Notes under the pieces: generated by a model | Told to the model about the DNA's origin: nothing | The model's input: the letters and a program-made list of their open reading frames with translations, nothing else | Databases searched by the model: none | Origin: Streptomyces sp. NBC_00433 | GTDB taxonomy: Bacteria > Actinomycetota > Actinomycetes > Streptomycetales > Streptomycetaceae | Length of the DNA: 64,000 nucleotides | Assembly (NCBI GenBank): GCA_036015235.1 | Contig: CP107926.1 | Span: forward strand, 6,819,501 to 6,883,500 | Direction of reading: 5' to 3' | Shown here: one piece after another, positions 7,515 through 16,643 of the stretch | Layout of the letters: every line of letters starts with the position of its first letter | Position numbering within the stretch: position 1 is the first letter of the stretch | Position numbers and translations under genes: made by a program

Positions 7515-9578
7515 ATGACATCGACGTCAGACTCGACACGCTTGGTGAGTAAGCGATGGAGGCGCAGGATCGGCGCCGTCGCGGCGCTCGGCGCCTCCGC
7601 CGTCATCGCGTCAGCGCTCATTCCCCTGCAGGCGCAAGCCGCGCCCCGGACGGAGTACTTCGCAGCCCCGGACGGCAAGGGCTCCGGACACTGCAGCCAG
7701 GCGCAGCCGTGCTCGCTCGAGCGGGCTCAGCACGTTGTCGGCCCGGCCACCAAGCACGGTGACGTGACCGTTCAGCTCGCCGACGGCACCTACCGCCTTT
7801 CCGAGCCCCTGCGGTTCGGACCCGGTGACGGCGGCGGCGACCACACCGTCCAGTGGACCGCCGCCCCGGGCGCCCACCCCATCGTCACCGGCGCCTCGAA
7901 GGTCACCGGCTGGTCCAAGTCCGCGGCGGGGTCGGGCATCTGGGAGGCGCACACCCCCACCGGCCTCGACACCCGCCAGCTCTACGTGAACGGCGTGATC
8001 GCCCCTCGCGCCGCCATCCGCCTGGCCAACGCGGACGTCGCTCCCACCGCGACCGGTCTCACCATCAAGAACCCGGCCCTGAGCTATCTCGCCACGCTCC
8101 CGGACCAGGGGCGCATCGAGTTCGAGTCCCTCGGCGACTTCACGAACCGCTACTCGCCGGTCCAGAGCATCAGTGCCGCCGAGATCACGATGGCGCAGCC
8201 GGCCTGGGACAACAACACCTGGGGCTGGGACACCGTCCAGAAGTCGTTCCTGGCGGGTCCGAGCTGGTACCTCGACAACTCACTGAGCTTCCTCACCCAG
8301 GTCGGCCAGTGGTACATAGATCCGGGCGCCGGGAAGCTCTACTACAAGCCGGCGGACGGGGTCGACCCCAACCGGCTCGACGTTGAGCTGCCCCGCCTGC
8401 AGACGCTGGTCAGCATCGGCGGGACGTACGACAAGCCGGTGACCGGCCTTGCCTTCAAGGGCATCCAGTTCTCCGGAACCTCCTGGCTCGGCCCCTCGAC
8501 CGACGGGTACGCCGACCAGCAGAACGGCCTCTTCATCAAGGGCACCTACGACTACCGCCCCGCCGACGCCTTCACCAGTTGCTCGCGCGGCTGCGAGATG
8601 TTCGAACGAGCGCGCACCGACTGGTACCAGGAGCCCGCCGCCGTGCAGGTCTCCGCCGCCAGCCGCATCTCCTTCACCGGAAACACGTTCACCAACCTCG
8701 GCCAGTCGGCGTTGGGCGTAGGGAACGACGCCAACGCCACGGTGACCGGCGTCGGGCTGGGTGCCAGCGACATCGAGGTGATCGGCAACCGGTTCACGGA
8801 GGACAGCGGGCACGGCGTCGCGGTCGGCGGCGTACTGCCCGACGCGCACCACCCCAGCGACCCCAGGATGACGAACCGGAACATCCTGATCACCGACAAC
8901 ACGGTCAATCGCGTGGCGGTGGACTACAAGGACAACAGCGGCATCCTCAGCACCTATGTCACGGGTTCCCGCATCCTGCACAACGAGGTCTCCAACGTCC
9001 CCTACGACGGCATCGACACCGGCTACGGCTGGGGCATCAACGACGCCGGGGGGTCGAACGACTACGTCGACCGCGGTTACTACAAGTGGAACACGCTGTA
9101 CACGACGCCGACCACGCTCAAGGACAACCGCGTCGAGGGCAACCTCGTGCACAACACGAAGGGGAGCTTCGCCGACGGTGGATCGGTCTACAACCTCTCC
9201 GCGAGCCCGGGAAGCGTGGTGGCCGGGAACTACCTGTTCAACATCTCAGGGGTCGGCCTCTACCTCGACGAGGGCTCGCGCTCGATGACCTATGAGAACA
9301 ACGTGGTCCAGGGCGGCTCCTTCCTCTTCACCAACGCGTACAGCCTCCGCAACAACACCAGCGACAACATCATCCAGAACAACTGGTACAACTCGGGCGG
9401 AGCCTCGACGCCGAACGCCGCGGCGCACAACAACCAGCTCATCAACAACGTGAAGGTCACCGGCACCGACTGGCCCGCGGGCGCACGAGACGTGATCTGC
9501 CGGGCGGGTGTCGCGCCGCAGTACCGGACCTCGCTCAACGCGAACCAGTTCGGCTTCAGCGGGTGCCCGGTCAGTTGA
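7515..9578 (+). CDS. Secreted right-handed beta-helix glycosidase-like protein
   Basis: The protein has 687 residues from ATG 7515, with AGGAAG upstream. A Sec signal peptide (KRWRRRIGAVAALGASAVIASALI...QAQA-AP) precedes the mature start TEYFAAPDGKGSGHCSQAQPC. That start is characteristic of secreted parallel beta-helix proteins, where the N-terminal strands are followed by an inserted beta-sandwich. From about residue 390 there are repeated short coils rich in N/D/G (FTGNTFTNLG, IEVIGNRFTEDSG, NILITDNTVNRV, RILHNEVSNVPYDGIDTG). GH141-like glycosidases have this layout, and I infer a plant-cell-wall polysaccharide substrate without certainty. The divided operators suggest control by the neighbouring GntR regulator. 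Confidence 0.8.
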   Translation: MTSTSDSTRLVSKRWRRRIGAVAALGASAVIASALIPLQAQAAPRTEYFAAPDGKGSGHCSQAQPCSLERAQHVVGPATKHGDVTVQLADGTYRLSEPLRFGPGDGGGDHTVQWTAAPGAHPIVTGASKVTGWSKSAAGSGIWEAHTPTGLDTRQLYVNGVIAPRAAIRLANADVAPTATGLTIKNPALSYLATLPDQGRIEFESLGDFTNRYSPVQSISAAEITMAQPAWDNNTWGWDTVQKSFLAGPSWYLDNSLSFLTQVGQWYIDPGAGKLYYKPADGVDPNRLDVELPRLQTLVSIGGTYDKPVTGLAFKGIQFSGTSWLGPSTDGYADQQNGLFIKGTYDYRPADAFTSCSRGCEMFERARTDWYQEPAAVQVSAASRISFTGNTFTNLGQSALGVGNDANATVTGVGLGASDIEVIGNRFTEDSGHGVAVGGVLPDAHHPSDPRMTNRNILITDNTVNRVAVDYKDNSGILSTYVTGSRILHNEVSNVPYDGIDTGYGWGINDAGGSNDYVDRGYYKWNTLYTTPTTLKDNRVEGNLVHNTKGSFADGGSVYNLSASPGSVVAGNYLFNISGVGLYLDEGSRSMTYENNVVQGGSFLFTNAYSLRNNTSDNIIQNNWYNSGGASTPNAAAHNNQLINNVKVTGTDWPAGARDVICRAGVAPQYRTSLNANQFGFSGCPVS

Positions 9579-9694
9579 CCGGCCGCGCCCGGCCTGCTTC
9601 CGGAGGTACGGCTCCCAACCCGTAATTCGGCCAGCGCGCCGGTGGACTCGGGATCGCGGCGGCGGGCGCACGAGAGTGACCCGCCGTCGGCTCC

Positions 9695-9736
9695 GGCCGT
9701 GCGGGGCGTTCGTTCCCACGTTCGCCCCGCACGGCC
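9695..9736. terminator. Bidirectional terminator hairpin
   Basis: There is a perfect 14-bp stem (9695-9708 with 9723-9736) with a 14-nt loop, between the convergent beta-helix and crotonase genes. Confidence 0.75.
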
Positions 9737-9826
9737 TTCTGCCACGGTGCGGTGGGCCGCGTTCCATCCGGCCGCCGGGGCGACACCTTCATCGGCCCGG
9801 GCGCCCAGCCGTCCGGTGTGAGGACT

Positions 9827-10660
9827 TCACAGCGGGTCTTCTTCCGGCTGGCGTCCGAGGTGGTAACCCAGGCGCATTTCGTAGTCGCCCGGCTGGTTGC
9901 GTCCGGCCGCTTCCGCGGCGGGCAGCCTGCGCTTGCTTCCCGGCCAGCCGAAGGACGAGAGGTAGATGTCGTAGGAGGACTTCAGGTCGTCCGCGGACGG
10001 GAGGGTGTACCTGTTGACCTGTTGTTTCACCGCGGTGATCGATTCCTTGTCGAACGAGGCGATGCGCCGGGCGAGGTTGTCGACGAGGGTGTCGAGTTCG
10101 CTGTCGGGGACCGCGCGGTTGACCCATCCGTACCGTTCGGCCAGATCGCCCGGGTAGTCGTCGCCGGAGAGGGCGACCTCCAGGGCGCGTGCGCGGCCGA
10201 GCAGCAGTGGGAGGTGCTCAAGGCTTCCGCCGCCGGGCAGGTTGCCGTTGGCGGTTTCGGGCTGGCCGAACAGTGCCGTCGCGCTGGCGTAGCGCATGTC
10301 CATCGCTTGGGTCAGTTCGCTGCCCACGCCTCTGACCCGCCCCCGGATCTTCGCGATCGAGACGACAGGCAGGCGGGACAGGCGTGTGCCGGCGTCGATC
10401 AGCAGCGGGTAGCCGCTCGCCCCGGTTTCCTTCGGCGTCTCGGCGACCCGGGAGGTGTCGTAGTGGTTCAGAAAGTAGTCCGGGTTCGCCGACTCGAACA
10501 CGACGACGCGGAGCTCCGAGGCACCCTCCATCTGGTCGATCAGCTGCGGCAGGTCGGTGAGCATCTCCGGCGAGACCAGGTTGATGGGCGGGCTGTCGAA
10601 GGTGACCCGCCACAGCCTCCTGGTCTCGACCGCTACGGAAAAATGCGTCCACGATGTCAC
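9827..10660 (-). CDS. Enoyl-CoA hydratase/isomerase (crotonase) family protein
   Basis: The protein has 277 residues from GTG 10660, with GGAGACGCC upstream. The crotonase fold is visible: strand WRVTFDSPPINLVSPEMLTDL, the oxyanion-hole region KIRGRVRGVGSELTQAMDM, then FGQPETANGNLPGGGSLEHLP and ALEVALSGDDYPGDLAERYGWVN. Glutamates corresponding to both catalytic residues of classical enoyl-CoA hydratase (the E of GQPE and the E of ALEVAL) are present, so hydration of an enoyl-CoA is possible. The first oxyanion segment (NPDYFLNHYD) is degenerate compared with the usual FxAGxDL, so the substrate may differ. It stands alone with no fatty-acid genes nearby. Confidence 0.85.
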   Translation of the reverse strand: MTSWTHFSVAVETRRLWRVTFDSPPINLVSPEMLTDLPQLIDQMEGASELRVVVFESANPDYFLNHYDTSRVAETPKETGASGYPLLIDAGTRLSRLPVVSIAKIRGRVRGVGSELTQAMDMRYASATALFGQPETANGNLPGGGSLEHLPLLLGRARALEVALSGDDYPGDLAERYGWVNRAVPDSELDTLVDNLARRIASFDKESITAVKQQVNRYTLPSADDLKSSYDIYLSSFGWPGSKRRLPAAEAAGRNQPGDYEMRLGYHLGRQPEEDPL

Positions 10661-10849
10661 GGAGGCGTCTCCTTGCTTGCCTGATGCCGCGGGCCCGCGG
10701 CCGCTTCGCCGTCCGCCCCGCGAGCCCGGGATTCGCCCGGCCGCGGGGCATTCGTCCACTATGCCGACCGCGGAACGCAAAACACCTCGGCGAAACTCAC
10801 CAGGCGTCCGGGCATGTCCCGTGTTCCGCCGCCCGGCGGGCGCACCTTC

Positions 10850-11968
10850 TCAGAGGCCCGAGCGTCGCCGGGCGACGACGACGGCGATGTCGTCGTCGAG
10901 TTCGCCGTCGCTGTAGGCGATCAGGTCGCGGTGGAGGTGTTTCAGGAGCTGGCGGGGCGTCTCGCCGCTCCAGGGGCGGACGCGTTCGGCCAGGGGGTAG
11001 AAGGCGCCGGAGCGGTCGCGGGTCTCGGTGACCCCGTCGGTGTACAGCAGGAGCTGGTCTCCTGGGTGGAAGGGGGTGACGTCGATCTGGAAGTCGTCGC
11101 TCACCAGCATGCCCAGGTTGAGCGGCGGCGAGGGAGCGCCCGCCGGCAGTTCCCGGACCTCGCCGCGGTGCAGCAGAAGGGGAGGCGGGTGGCCGCAGGT
11201 GACGGTCCGGACGACCGGTTCGTGGTCCGGGATCTCGGCGAGCAGGGTGGTGATGAAACGCTCGGCGATCTCCGAGCCCACGACTCCCGGGTGCTGGGAG
11301 GCATGGCGGCTGATGCTCGTTTCCAGGCGGCGCGCGAGGTCGGACAGGTCGGGCGCCTCGTGGGCGGCTTCGCGGAAGGCGCCGAGCAGTGTCGCGGCAG
11401 CCTGGATCGCGGGCAGGCCCTTGCCGCGTACGTCGCCGATGATCAGCCGTACGCTGTGCGGCGTACGGACTGCCTCGTACAGGTCGCCGCCCATCCGGGC
11501 TTCCGCCGCGGCGGCCAGGTACATGCTCTCGAGTGTGACGTGCCCGACGTGGCGGGGGAGCGGATGCAGCACGGCCAACTGGACGGTCTCGGCCACTGAC
11601 CGGACTTGGACCAGCTGATAGGCGCGTCGGGCGAGCAGGCGGTTGAGGAAGACGGCGAACACCGCGTTCACCATGAGGGTGGCCAGCTCGGAGTACGCGG
11701 TCGCGTCCTGCAGCGCGTCGAAGTGCACCATCAGGCCGAGAAAGATGGCGCACGCGCCCACCCCGGTGAGCACGGTTCCCCACAGGGACAGGAGCGCGGC
11801 AGCGGTGACCATGGCCGTGGCGAGGAAGGCGATCGGCCTGACTTTGCTGGGTGTCAGGAGGCCGATGAGCAGGCCGATGAGCAGAAGCAGAGGAGGCAGT
11901 ACAGGCAGCAGCCTCTCCTGTGCGGCAGCCCTGCGCGGGACTCCGCCTTCGTCGGAAAGCCTCGCCAC
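10850..11968 (-). CDS. Membrane-anchored PP2C/SpoIIE-type serine phosphatase
   Basis: The protein has 372 residues. The first 125 carry about four hydrophobic segments (LLPVLPPLLLLIGLLIGLL, IAFLATAMVTAAALLSLW, VGACAIFLGLMVHF, LMVNAVFAVFLNRLL). The SpoIIE-like phosphatase domain follows, with metal-binding motifs GGDLYEA, GDVRGKGLPAIQ, FITTLLAE, TCGHPPPLLL, LLLYTDGVTETRD and DDDIAVVVARR. Such enzymes dephosphorylate anti-anti-sigma factors in partner-switching cascades. No sensory domain other than the membrane part is seen. The 12000-12120 spacer upstream is ordinary. The GTG start is the last in frame and has no strong ribosome site. Confidence 0.88.
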   Translation of the reverse strand: MARLSDEGGVPRRAAAQERLLPVLPPLLLLIGLLIGLLTPSKVRPIAFLATAMVTAAALLSLWGTVLTGVGACAIFLGLMVHFDALQDATAYSELATLMVNAVFAVFLNRLLARRAYQLVQVRSVAETVQLAVLHPLPRHVGHVTLESMYLAAAAEARMGGDLYEAVRTPHSVRLIIGDVRGKGLPAIQAAATLLGAFREAAHEAPDLSDLARRLETSISRHASQHPGVVGSEIAERFITTLLAEIPDHEPVVRTVTCGHPPPLLLHRGEVRELPAGAPSPPLNLGMLVSDDFQIDVTPFHPGDQLLLYTDGVTETRDRSGAFYPLAERVRPWSGETPRQLLKHLHRDLIAYSDGELDDDIAVVVARRRSGL

Positions 11969-12127
11969 CGTGCCGCTCCCCGTGATCGCGGCAGCCCAGA
12001 TCCGGACCCTGGGCCACCGATTTGGGCAACTGTATAGCTGTTCGCCCGAAATACGATGAACGATCGGTGGTGGCGCGCGGGTGTCACCACGGTGCGGACG
12101 GTGAGGCGTTCTGGTCGGTGCCTGCCG

Positions 12128-13600
12128 TCAGGCGGGCTCCGCCGTCGCCGGTTCCTCCACCGTGCGGGAGTCGGTCAGGCTCAGCGCGCCGCGGGTGGCG
12201 ATCAGGCCGACGGCGACGGCGAGCACCGCGTACGTGATCCGCTCGCCGTGGAAGAAGGAAGCGACCAGGTCGGTGCTCCAGGTGCCGGCCGGGAGCCGGG
12301 TGGTGACCAGCGCGGCGATCAGGGTGCCGACGACGGCCGTGCCGACGCTGGAGCCGACCTCCTGGGCGGTGTCGTTGAGGGCCGCGCCGATGGACGTGCG
12401 GTTGGCCGGCATCGCGTCGACGAGGGCGACCGCGCAGATCGTCATGACGGTGCGCAGGCCCACCGTCATGAGCACCATGCAGACGGCGATGGCCGCGTAT
12501 CCGTGGTCGACGCCCCAGGAGAGGCCGGCCAGCGAGCCCGCCAGGCAGGCCGCGCCGACCAGGCAGGCCATGCGGTGGCCGAAGCGGCGGGCGAGCCACT
12601 CGGACAGGGGGGTCGCGGCGACCATCGTCACGATGATCGGCAGGTTGGCCAGGCCGGCGCGTACCGGGCTCCACCCGTAGGCGTACTGGAAGTGCAGGAT
12701 CAGCCCGAACATCACGCTGGCCATCGCGATGGACGTGCCGATCTGCGCGACGGCCGCGCCGCGGACGGTGCCGTTGGAGAAGAGCTTCAGGTCCAGCATC
12801 GGCGCCGCGCTGCGCCGCTCGTGCCGGACGAAGGCGACGGCGGCCGCGACGGCGCCCACGATCGAGGCGAGGGTGGCGGGGGAGAGCCAGCCGCGGTCGA
12901 CGCCGCTGGTCAGCGAGTAGCAGGCGAGTCCGATGGCGGTGACGCTCAGGGCGGCGCCCGGCAGGTCGAGCGGGTCGTCGGTCAGGTCCTCCTTGCGGTC
13001 GGCCGGGACGCCGAGCCGGACGCCGACGCACGCGAGCGCCGCGATCGGGGCGTTGACGACCAGCAGCCACTCCCACCGCACGTGGGCCAGCGCGGTGCCG
13101 CCGAGCAGCGGCCCGAGGACGAAGCCGGACATGCCGACGACGATCATCACCGTCATGGCGCGCATCCGCAGCGCCTTGTCGTCGAAGAGGCGGAAGACCA
13201 GGGAGTTCGTGATCGGGGCCATCGCCGCGGCGGCGACGCCGAGCGCGGCCCGCAGGGCGATGAGCTCGCCGGCCGTGGTGACGAGGACGACGCACAGGCT
13301 CAGCGAGCCGAACACGGCGAGCCCGACCAGCAGCACTCTTCGGCGGCCGAGCCGGTCGGCCATCGACCCGGCGGTGAGCAGCAGGCCGCCGAAGGTGAGC
13401 GAGTACGCCCCGGTGACCCACTGCAGCGCGGTCGTGCCGCTGCCGAGGTCGCGGCCGATGGTGGGCAGCGCGATCGACAGCAGCGTGTTGTCGATCATCT
13501 CGACGAAGAAGGCCAGGCAGAGGGCTGCCAGGGGAATCCACGCCGCGCGCAGGGACGGGTAGGTGCGTGACGGGGTCTGAAGCGTGGCGGTGGCAGTCAT
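12128..13600 (-). CDS. DHA2-type MFS drug efflux transporter
   Basis: The protein is a 490-residue integral membrane protein with about 14 transmembrane segments, the number expected of the EmrB/QacA (DHA2) group. Visible family motifs include DNTLLSIALPTIGRDLGSG after the first helix, ADRLGRRRVLL in the loop 2-3 position, and the GPLLGGTAL motif C (VLGPLLGG) in helix 5. It should export a hydrophobic or cationic compound by proton antiport. It is divergent from a TetR gene, and the 105-bp spacer carries paired operators, so it is the likely target of that repressor. Confidence 0.92.
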   Translation of the reverse strand: MTATATLQTPSRTYPSLRAAWIPLAALCLAFFVEMIDNTLLSIALPTIGRDLGSGTTALQWVTGAYSLTFGGLLLTAGSMADRLGRRRVLLVGLAVFGSLSLCVVLVTTAGELIALRAALGVAAAAMAPITNSLVFRLFDDKALRMRAMTVMIVVGMSGFVLGPLLGGTALAHVRWEWLLVVNAPIAALACVGVRLGVPADRKEDLTDDPLDLPGAALSVTAIGLACYSLTSGVDRGWLSPATLASIVGAVAAAVAFVRHERRSAAPMLDLKLFSNGTVRGAAVAQIGTSIAMASVMFGLILHFQYAYGWSPVRAGLANLPIIVTMVAATPLSEWLARRFGHRMACLVGAACLAGSLAGLSWGVDHGYAAIAVCMVLMTVGLRTVMTICAVALVDAMPANRTSIGAALNDTAQEVGSSVGTAVVGTLIAALVTTRLPAGTWSTDLVASFFHGERITYAVLAVAVGLIATRGALSLTDSRTVEEPATAEPA

Positions 13601-13619
13601 GGCGGTCCTCCGATCGATC

Positions 13620-13673
13620 GAACGTCGTTCGGCTATCGAACACCGTACGATGCGCTACGATAGAACAACGTTC
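13620..13673. promoter_or_regulatory. Paired TetR operators between MFS and tetR genes
   Basis: GAACGTCGTTC (13620-13630) and GAACAACGTTC (13663-13673) are both inverted repeats. The wider arms CGAACGTYGTTC...TATCG face each other across a 32-bp spacer. Their location between divergent transporter and repressor genes is typical of TetR autoregulation. Confidence 0.65.
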
Positions 13674-13705
13674 GATGCAGTGCAAGACGCGAGGGGACGT
13701 GACCC

Positions 13706-14437
13706 ATGGCACGCCTGCAGGACAGCCGTACGGGCGAGCAACGCCGGCGGGCTTCGCACGCGGAGGGGCGCCGACGCGCTTCGCACTCGATGGAGTCCGT
13801 GCTCACCGAGGCGGTGGCCCTGCTCGACGAGGCCGGGCCGTCCGCGCTGACCTTCCGGGCGCTCGCCCAGCGCCTCGGCGGCGGCGTCGCCAGCATCTAC
13901 TGGTACGTCGCGAACAAGGAGGAGCTGCTCGACCGCGCCACCGACCACGCGATCGGCGCGGCGCTGGCCGCTGTCGAAGCGCTCCCGGGCAGCGACGACC
14001 CGATCGACGACCTTCGCGCGATGGCCCTGACGCTCTTCGACGCGATCGTGGACCGGCCGTGGCTCGGCCCCTACTTCATGCGCAACACCGACATCCAGAC
14101 CAATTCCCTGCGCCTGTACGAGACGCTCGGCCGGCAGACCCTCCGGCTCGATCTCACCGCGCGCCAGCGATTCCACGCCGTGTCCGCGATCGTCGGGGTC
14201 GTCGTCGGCACCGCCGTCGACATGGGGCAGGAGCCGCCCCAGGAGATCCTCGACGGCGCCGTGGACCGCGACGAATTCCTCGGCCGCTACGCCCAGGCCT
14301 GGCGGGAGCTCGACCCCCAGGACTTCCCGTTCGTGCACGAGATCGTCGACGAGTTCGACGGCCACGACGACGCCGACCAGTTCCGCTCCGCGCTGGAGCT
14401 GACCCTGGCGGGCCTGCGCCTGCAAGCCGGCGCCTGA
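13706..14437 (+). CDS. TetR-family repressor
   Basis: The protein has 243 residues from ATG 13706, with GAGGGGA upstream. The N-terminal DNA-binding domain reads ESVLTEAVALLDEAGPSALTFRALAQRLGGGVASIYWYVANKEELLDRATDHAI, matching the TetR helix-turn-helix including the SIYWYVANKEEL recognition region. The C-terminal ligand domain is larger than in minimal members and resembles the tetracycline-repressor-type C-terminal domain. It most likely represses itself and the divergent MFS exporter, with an exported compound as inducer. Confidence 0.9.
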   Translation: MARLQDSRTGEQRRRASHAEGRRRASHSMESVLTEAVALLDEAGPSALTFRALAQRLGGGVASIYWYVANKEELLDRATDHAIGAALAAVEALPGSDDPIDDLRAMALTLFDAIVDRPWLGPYFMRNTDIQTNSLRLYETLGRQTLRLDLTARQRFHAVSAIVGVVVGTAVDMGQEPPQEILDGAVDRDEFLGRYAQAWRELDPQDFPFVHEIVDEFDGHDDADQFRSALELTLAGLRLQAGA

Positions 14438-14791
14438 CGGCCCGGCGCTCGCAGTCCGGCCGGCCCGGGTCCCCCGTCGCTGAGCCCTGCCCGCCCCCGG
14501 ACCGCCAGGCTCGTGCCACTCCCATTGTGCTCACTTTGTACATAAGTCTCCCGGGACGGACGGTGCGGGCCACCTCTGCTCGAAAGCTCTTTCAAAATGT
14601 CCTCAACGGCGGACAGCGGCCTTGATCTAGGCCTAGAGCCAGCTGAATATGTGGGCTGCGCGAAAGGGGACGCCGCCGCCTGCCGCACGCCGAGCAACCG
14701 GCGACCCCTGACCGCGCCCGACGATGAGCGCGGCCGCGACCGGCGCAACGCCACGGGGCGACATGGCACCATCACATTTCCGGAGGCATAT
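14438..14791. other. Intergenic region upstream of small secreted protein
   Basis: No gene is supported in this 354-bp spacer. It contains comparatively AT-rich patches near 14521-14545 and 14580-14600 that could hold a promoter for the small secreted gene, but I cannot fix the boxes. Confidence 0.4.
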
Positions 14792-15085
14792 GTGTTGGCC
14801 ATACCCACGCTCCGACGCCGGACGCAGTTGCTGCTCGCGTTGGCGATCGCGGTGCCGGTCTTCGGTACGACGGCGTGGGCCGCCCCCGGCGCGCGGGTCG
14901 CGGTCGGCACGGTGCCGACGGCCGCCGACTACCCGGTCCTCGGCTCCTCCGGCGACATCACCGGTGACGGCGTCCCCGACCTGTGGGGCCGCGCCTGCGA
15001 CGACACCGTGACCGGCTGGCCCGGCGTGTCCGACGGCGCCGGCTGGACGGGTGCGGGTGCCGCCTTCACCATCGCCGGCGCGTGA
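14792..15085 (+). CDS. Small secreted FG-GAP-like protein (97 aa)
   Basis: GTG 14792 follows GGAGG at good spacing. The N-terminus is a signal peptide (LRRRTQLLLALAIAVPVFGTTAWAA). The mature part of about 65 residues contains DITGDGVPDLWGR, which is the calcium-binding D-x-D-G-x-D core of FG-GAP/VCBS repeats. One repeat alone cannot form a beta-propeller, so this is either a minimal secreted protein or the leftover 5' end of a longer FG-GAP protein. A hairpin follows immediately. Confidence 0.6.
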   Translation: MLAIPTLRRRTQLLLALAIAVPVFGTTAWAAPGARVAVGTVPTAADYPVLGSSGDITGDGVPDLWGRACDDTVTGWPGVSDGAGWTGAGAAFTIAGA

Positions 15086-15089
15086 CGGA

Positions 15090-15134
15090 CGGGCCCTTCG
15101 CGGCACCGCGTCGAGCGGCGCCCCGAAGGGCCCG
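15090..15134 (+). terminator. Hairpin after the FG-GAP-like gene
   Basis: An 11-bp stem (15090-15100 with 15124-15134) encloses a GC-rich loop that can itself pair. It begins 5 bp after the stop. Confidence 0.65.
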
Positions 15135-15180
15135 GTGCCCGGCCTAGACTGTGCGGCCATGAGGCGGAGCTCTGTGACGA

Positions 15181-16197
15181 TTGGGTAGGCGGCCGGGGGC
15201 GCGGGTCACGATCCGGGCCATCGCCGACGAGGCCGGGGTCTCGATCGCCACCGTCTCGCGGGTCATCAACGGGCGGGCCCCGGTGGCTCCCGCGACGCAG
15301 GAGATGGTCCGTCAGGCCGCCGAGCGGCTGGGCGGGGCGTCCGGCGGGATCGGCCCGACCGCCGGGCACCCGGTGCTCGTGTACTGCCCTTACGTCCTGA
15401 CCGACTACTTCGGCACGATCGTGACCTCCGTCGTGGAGACCCTCGCGCTGCACGGGCGGCGGGCGGTCGTGCAGGCGGGGGAGACCGCGCAGGGCCAGAC
15501 GTCCACGCTGCTCGCCCTGCCAGGGCAGCCGGGGATAGCGGGCGCCGTCCTCGTCCTGCCGCCCAGTTCGAGCGAGGACATCCAGGCGCTGCACGCGCAG
15601 CGCTACCCGCTGGTGGTGATCGACCCCCGGGTCGAGCTGCCCGAGGACGTGGCGTCGGTGTCGGCGGCCCACGCGGCCGGCGCGCGCCGGATCACCGGCC
15701 ACCTGATCTCCCTCGGCCACCGGCGCATCGGCTTCGTCGGCGGGCCCGTCGACTGGCTGGCCAGCCGCAGCCGGTTCGTCGGCCACGCCTCGGCCCTCGC
15801 GGAGATCGGCCTTCTCACGGAGCCCGGTCTGGTGCGCAATGTCGAGGAGCCCACCGCTGAACTGGGCTACCGCGCCGCGCTGTCGCTGCTGGAGCAGGCG
15901 GAACCGCCCACCGCGGTGGTCGCCTTCAACGACAAGACCGCGGCGGGCGCGCTGCGCGCGGCCCGTGACAAGGGCCTGCGGGTCCCGGAGGACCTGTCGG
16001 TCACCGGCTTCGACGACAGCGAACTGGCAGAGAGCACCACACCGATGCTCACCACGGCCCGGCAACCGCTTGAGGAGATGGGCCGCATGGCGGTGTCGCT
16101 GCTGATGCGCCTGGTGGCGGGCCACGCGGTCGACACCCTGCACGTCGAACTCGCCACCCCGCTGGTCGTCCGGGGGTCGACGGCGCGCGTCGGCTGA
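15181..16197 (+). CDS. LacI-family transcriptional regulator
   Basis: The protein has 338 residues. The helix-turn-helix VTIRAIADEAGVSIATVSRVINGRAPVAP is classical LacI, followed by a periplasmic-binding-like sensor domain (ITGHLISLGHRRIGFVGGP, PTAVVAFNDKTAAGALRAARDKGLRVPEDLSVTGFDDSELAESTTPMLTT). The start must be TTG 15181 or later, since a stop lies in frame at 15175; GGAG at 15166 is 11 bases upstream. An ATG at 15159 in another frame opens only a 9-codon peptide. The gene precedes the chitinase-like gene and could control sugar-responsive genes, but no operator matching LacI half-sites is seen beside it. Confidence 0.88.
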   Translation: MGRRPGARVTIRAIADEAGVSIATVSRVINGRAPVAPATQEMVRQAAERLGGASGGIGPTAGHPVLVYCPYVLTDYFGTIVTSVVETLALHGRRAVVQAGETAQGQTSTLLALPGQPGIAGAVLVLPPSSSEDIQALHAQRYPLVVIDPRVELPEDVASVSAAHAAGARRITGHLISLGHRRIGFVGGPVDWLASRSRFVGHASALAEIGLLTEPGLVRNVEEPTAELGYRAALSLLEQAEPPTAVVAFNDKTAAGALRAARDKGLRVPEDLSVTGFDDSELAESTTPMLTTARQPLEEMGRMAVSLLMRLVAGHAVDTLHVELATPLVVRGSTARVG

Positions 16198-16461
16198 GAC
16201 CCCGGAGACACGCGGGCCCGAGCGCTGCCCGGCCATGACGCGTTTGAAAACTTCCGCTCCTGAGCGGCGCTGAGCGCCGAGTCGTACGGACGAGTGCTGC
16301 CGGAGATCCCGCCGTCGCGTTCACCAAGTGCACGCATATGCGACCCCGCCGTACAGGAAGGACCGCCGGCGTCCCGGCGTGCCGCCCCCGACCTGTCGAC
16401 CTTCCTCATCCGCTGACCTGGCAGGACGTCAAGCGGCCGCTCTTTCCTTTGACACGGGGGG

Positions 16462-16508
16462 TTGACGGGGCTGACCTCGCGTTCTAACTTCACGACTTGT
16501 TATAAGTC
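16462..16508 (+). promoter_or_regulatory. Promoter with an operator-like inverted repeat upstream of the GH18 locus
   Basis: TTGACG (16462-16467), a 17-bp spacer and TAACTT (16485-16490) make a good vegetative-type promoter. GACTT-gttat-AAGTC (16494-16508), a perfect 5-bp inverted repeat, sits where transcription should start, as a repressor site would. Nothing else is recognised in the 16198-16460 spacer. Confidence 0.55.
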
Positions 16509-16643
16509 TGAAACGAACACGTCATGCGGCCACAGCAAATCGCTCAAGGCCGAGAGGCGGGCCGAGCCGTACGAAGACCGCCGGTCCGGCGCTGCACCCC
16601 CCCACACGCACGACCCGCAGCTGTTCCCCAGGAGGAACGCCAC

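Noticed and set aside
16494..16508. DasR site at the GH18 gene
   Set aside because: The arms (GACTT/AAGTC) do not match the DasR dre consensus TGGTCTAGACCA.
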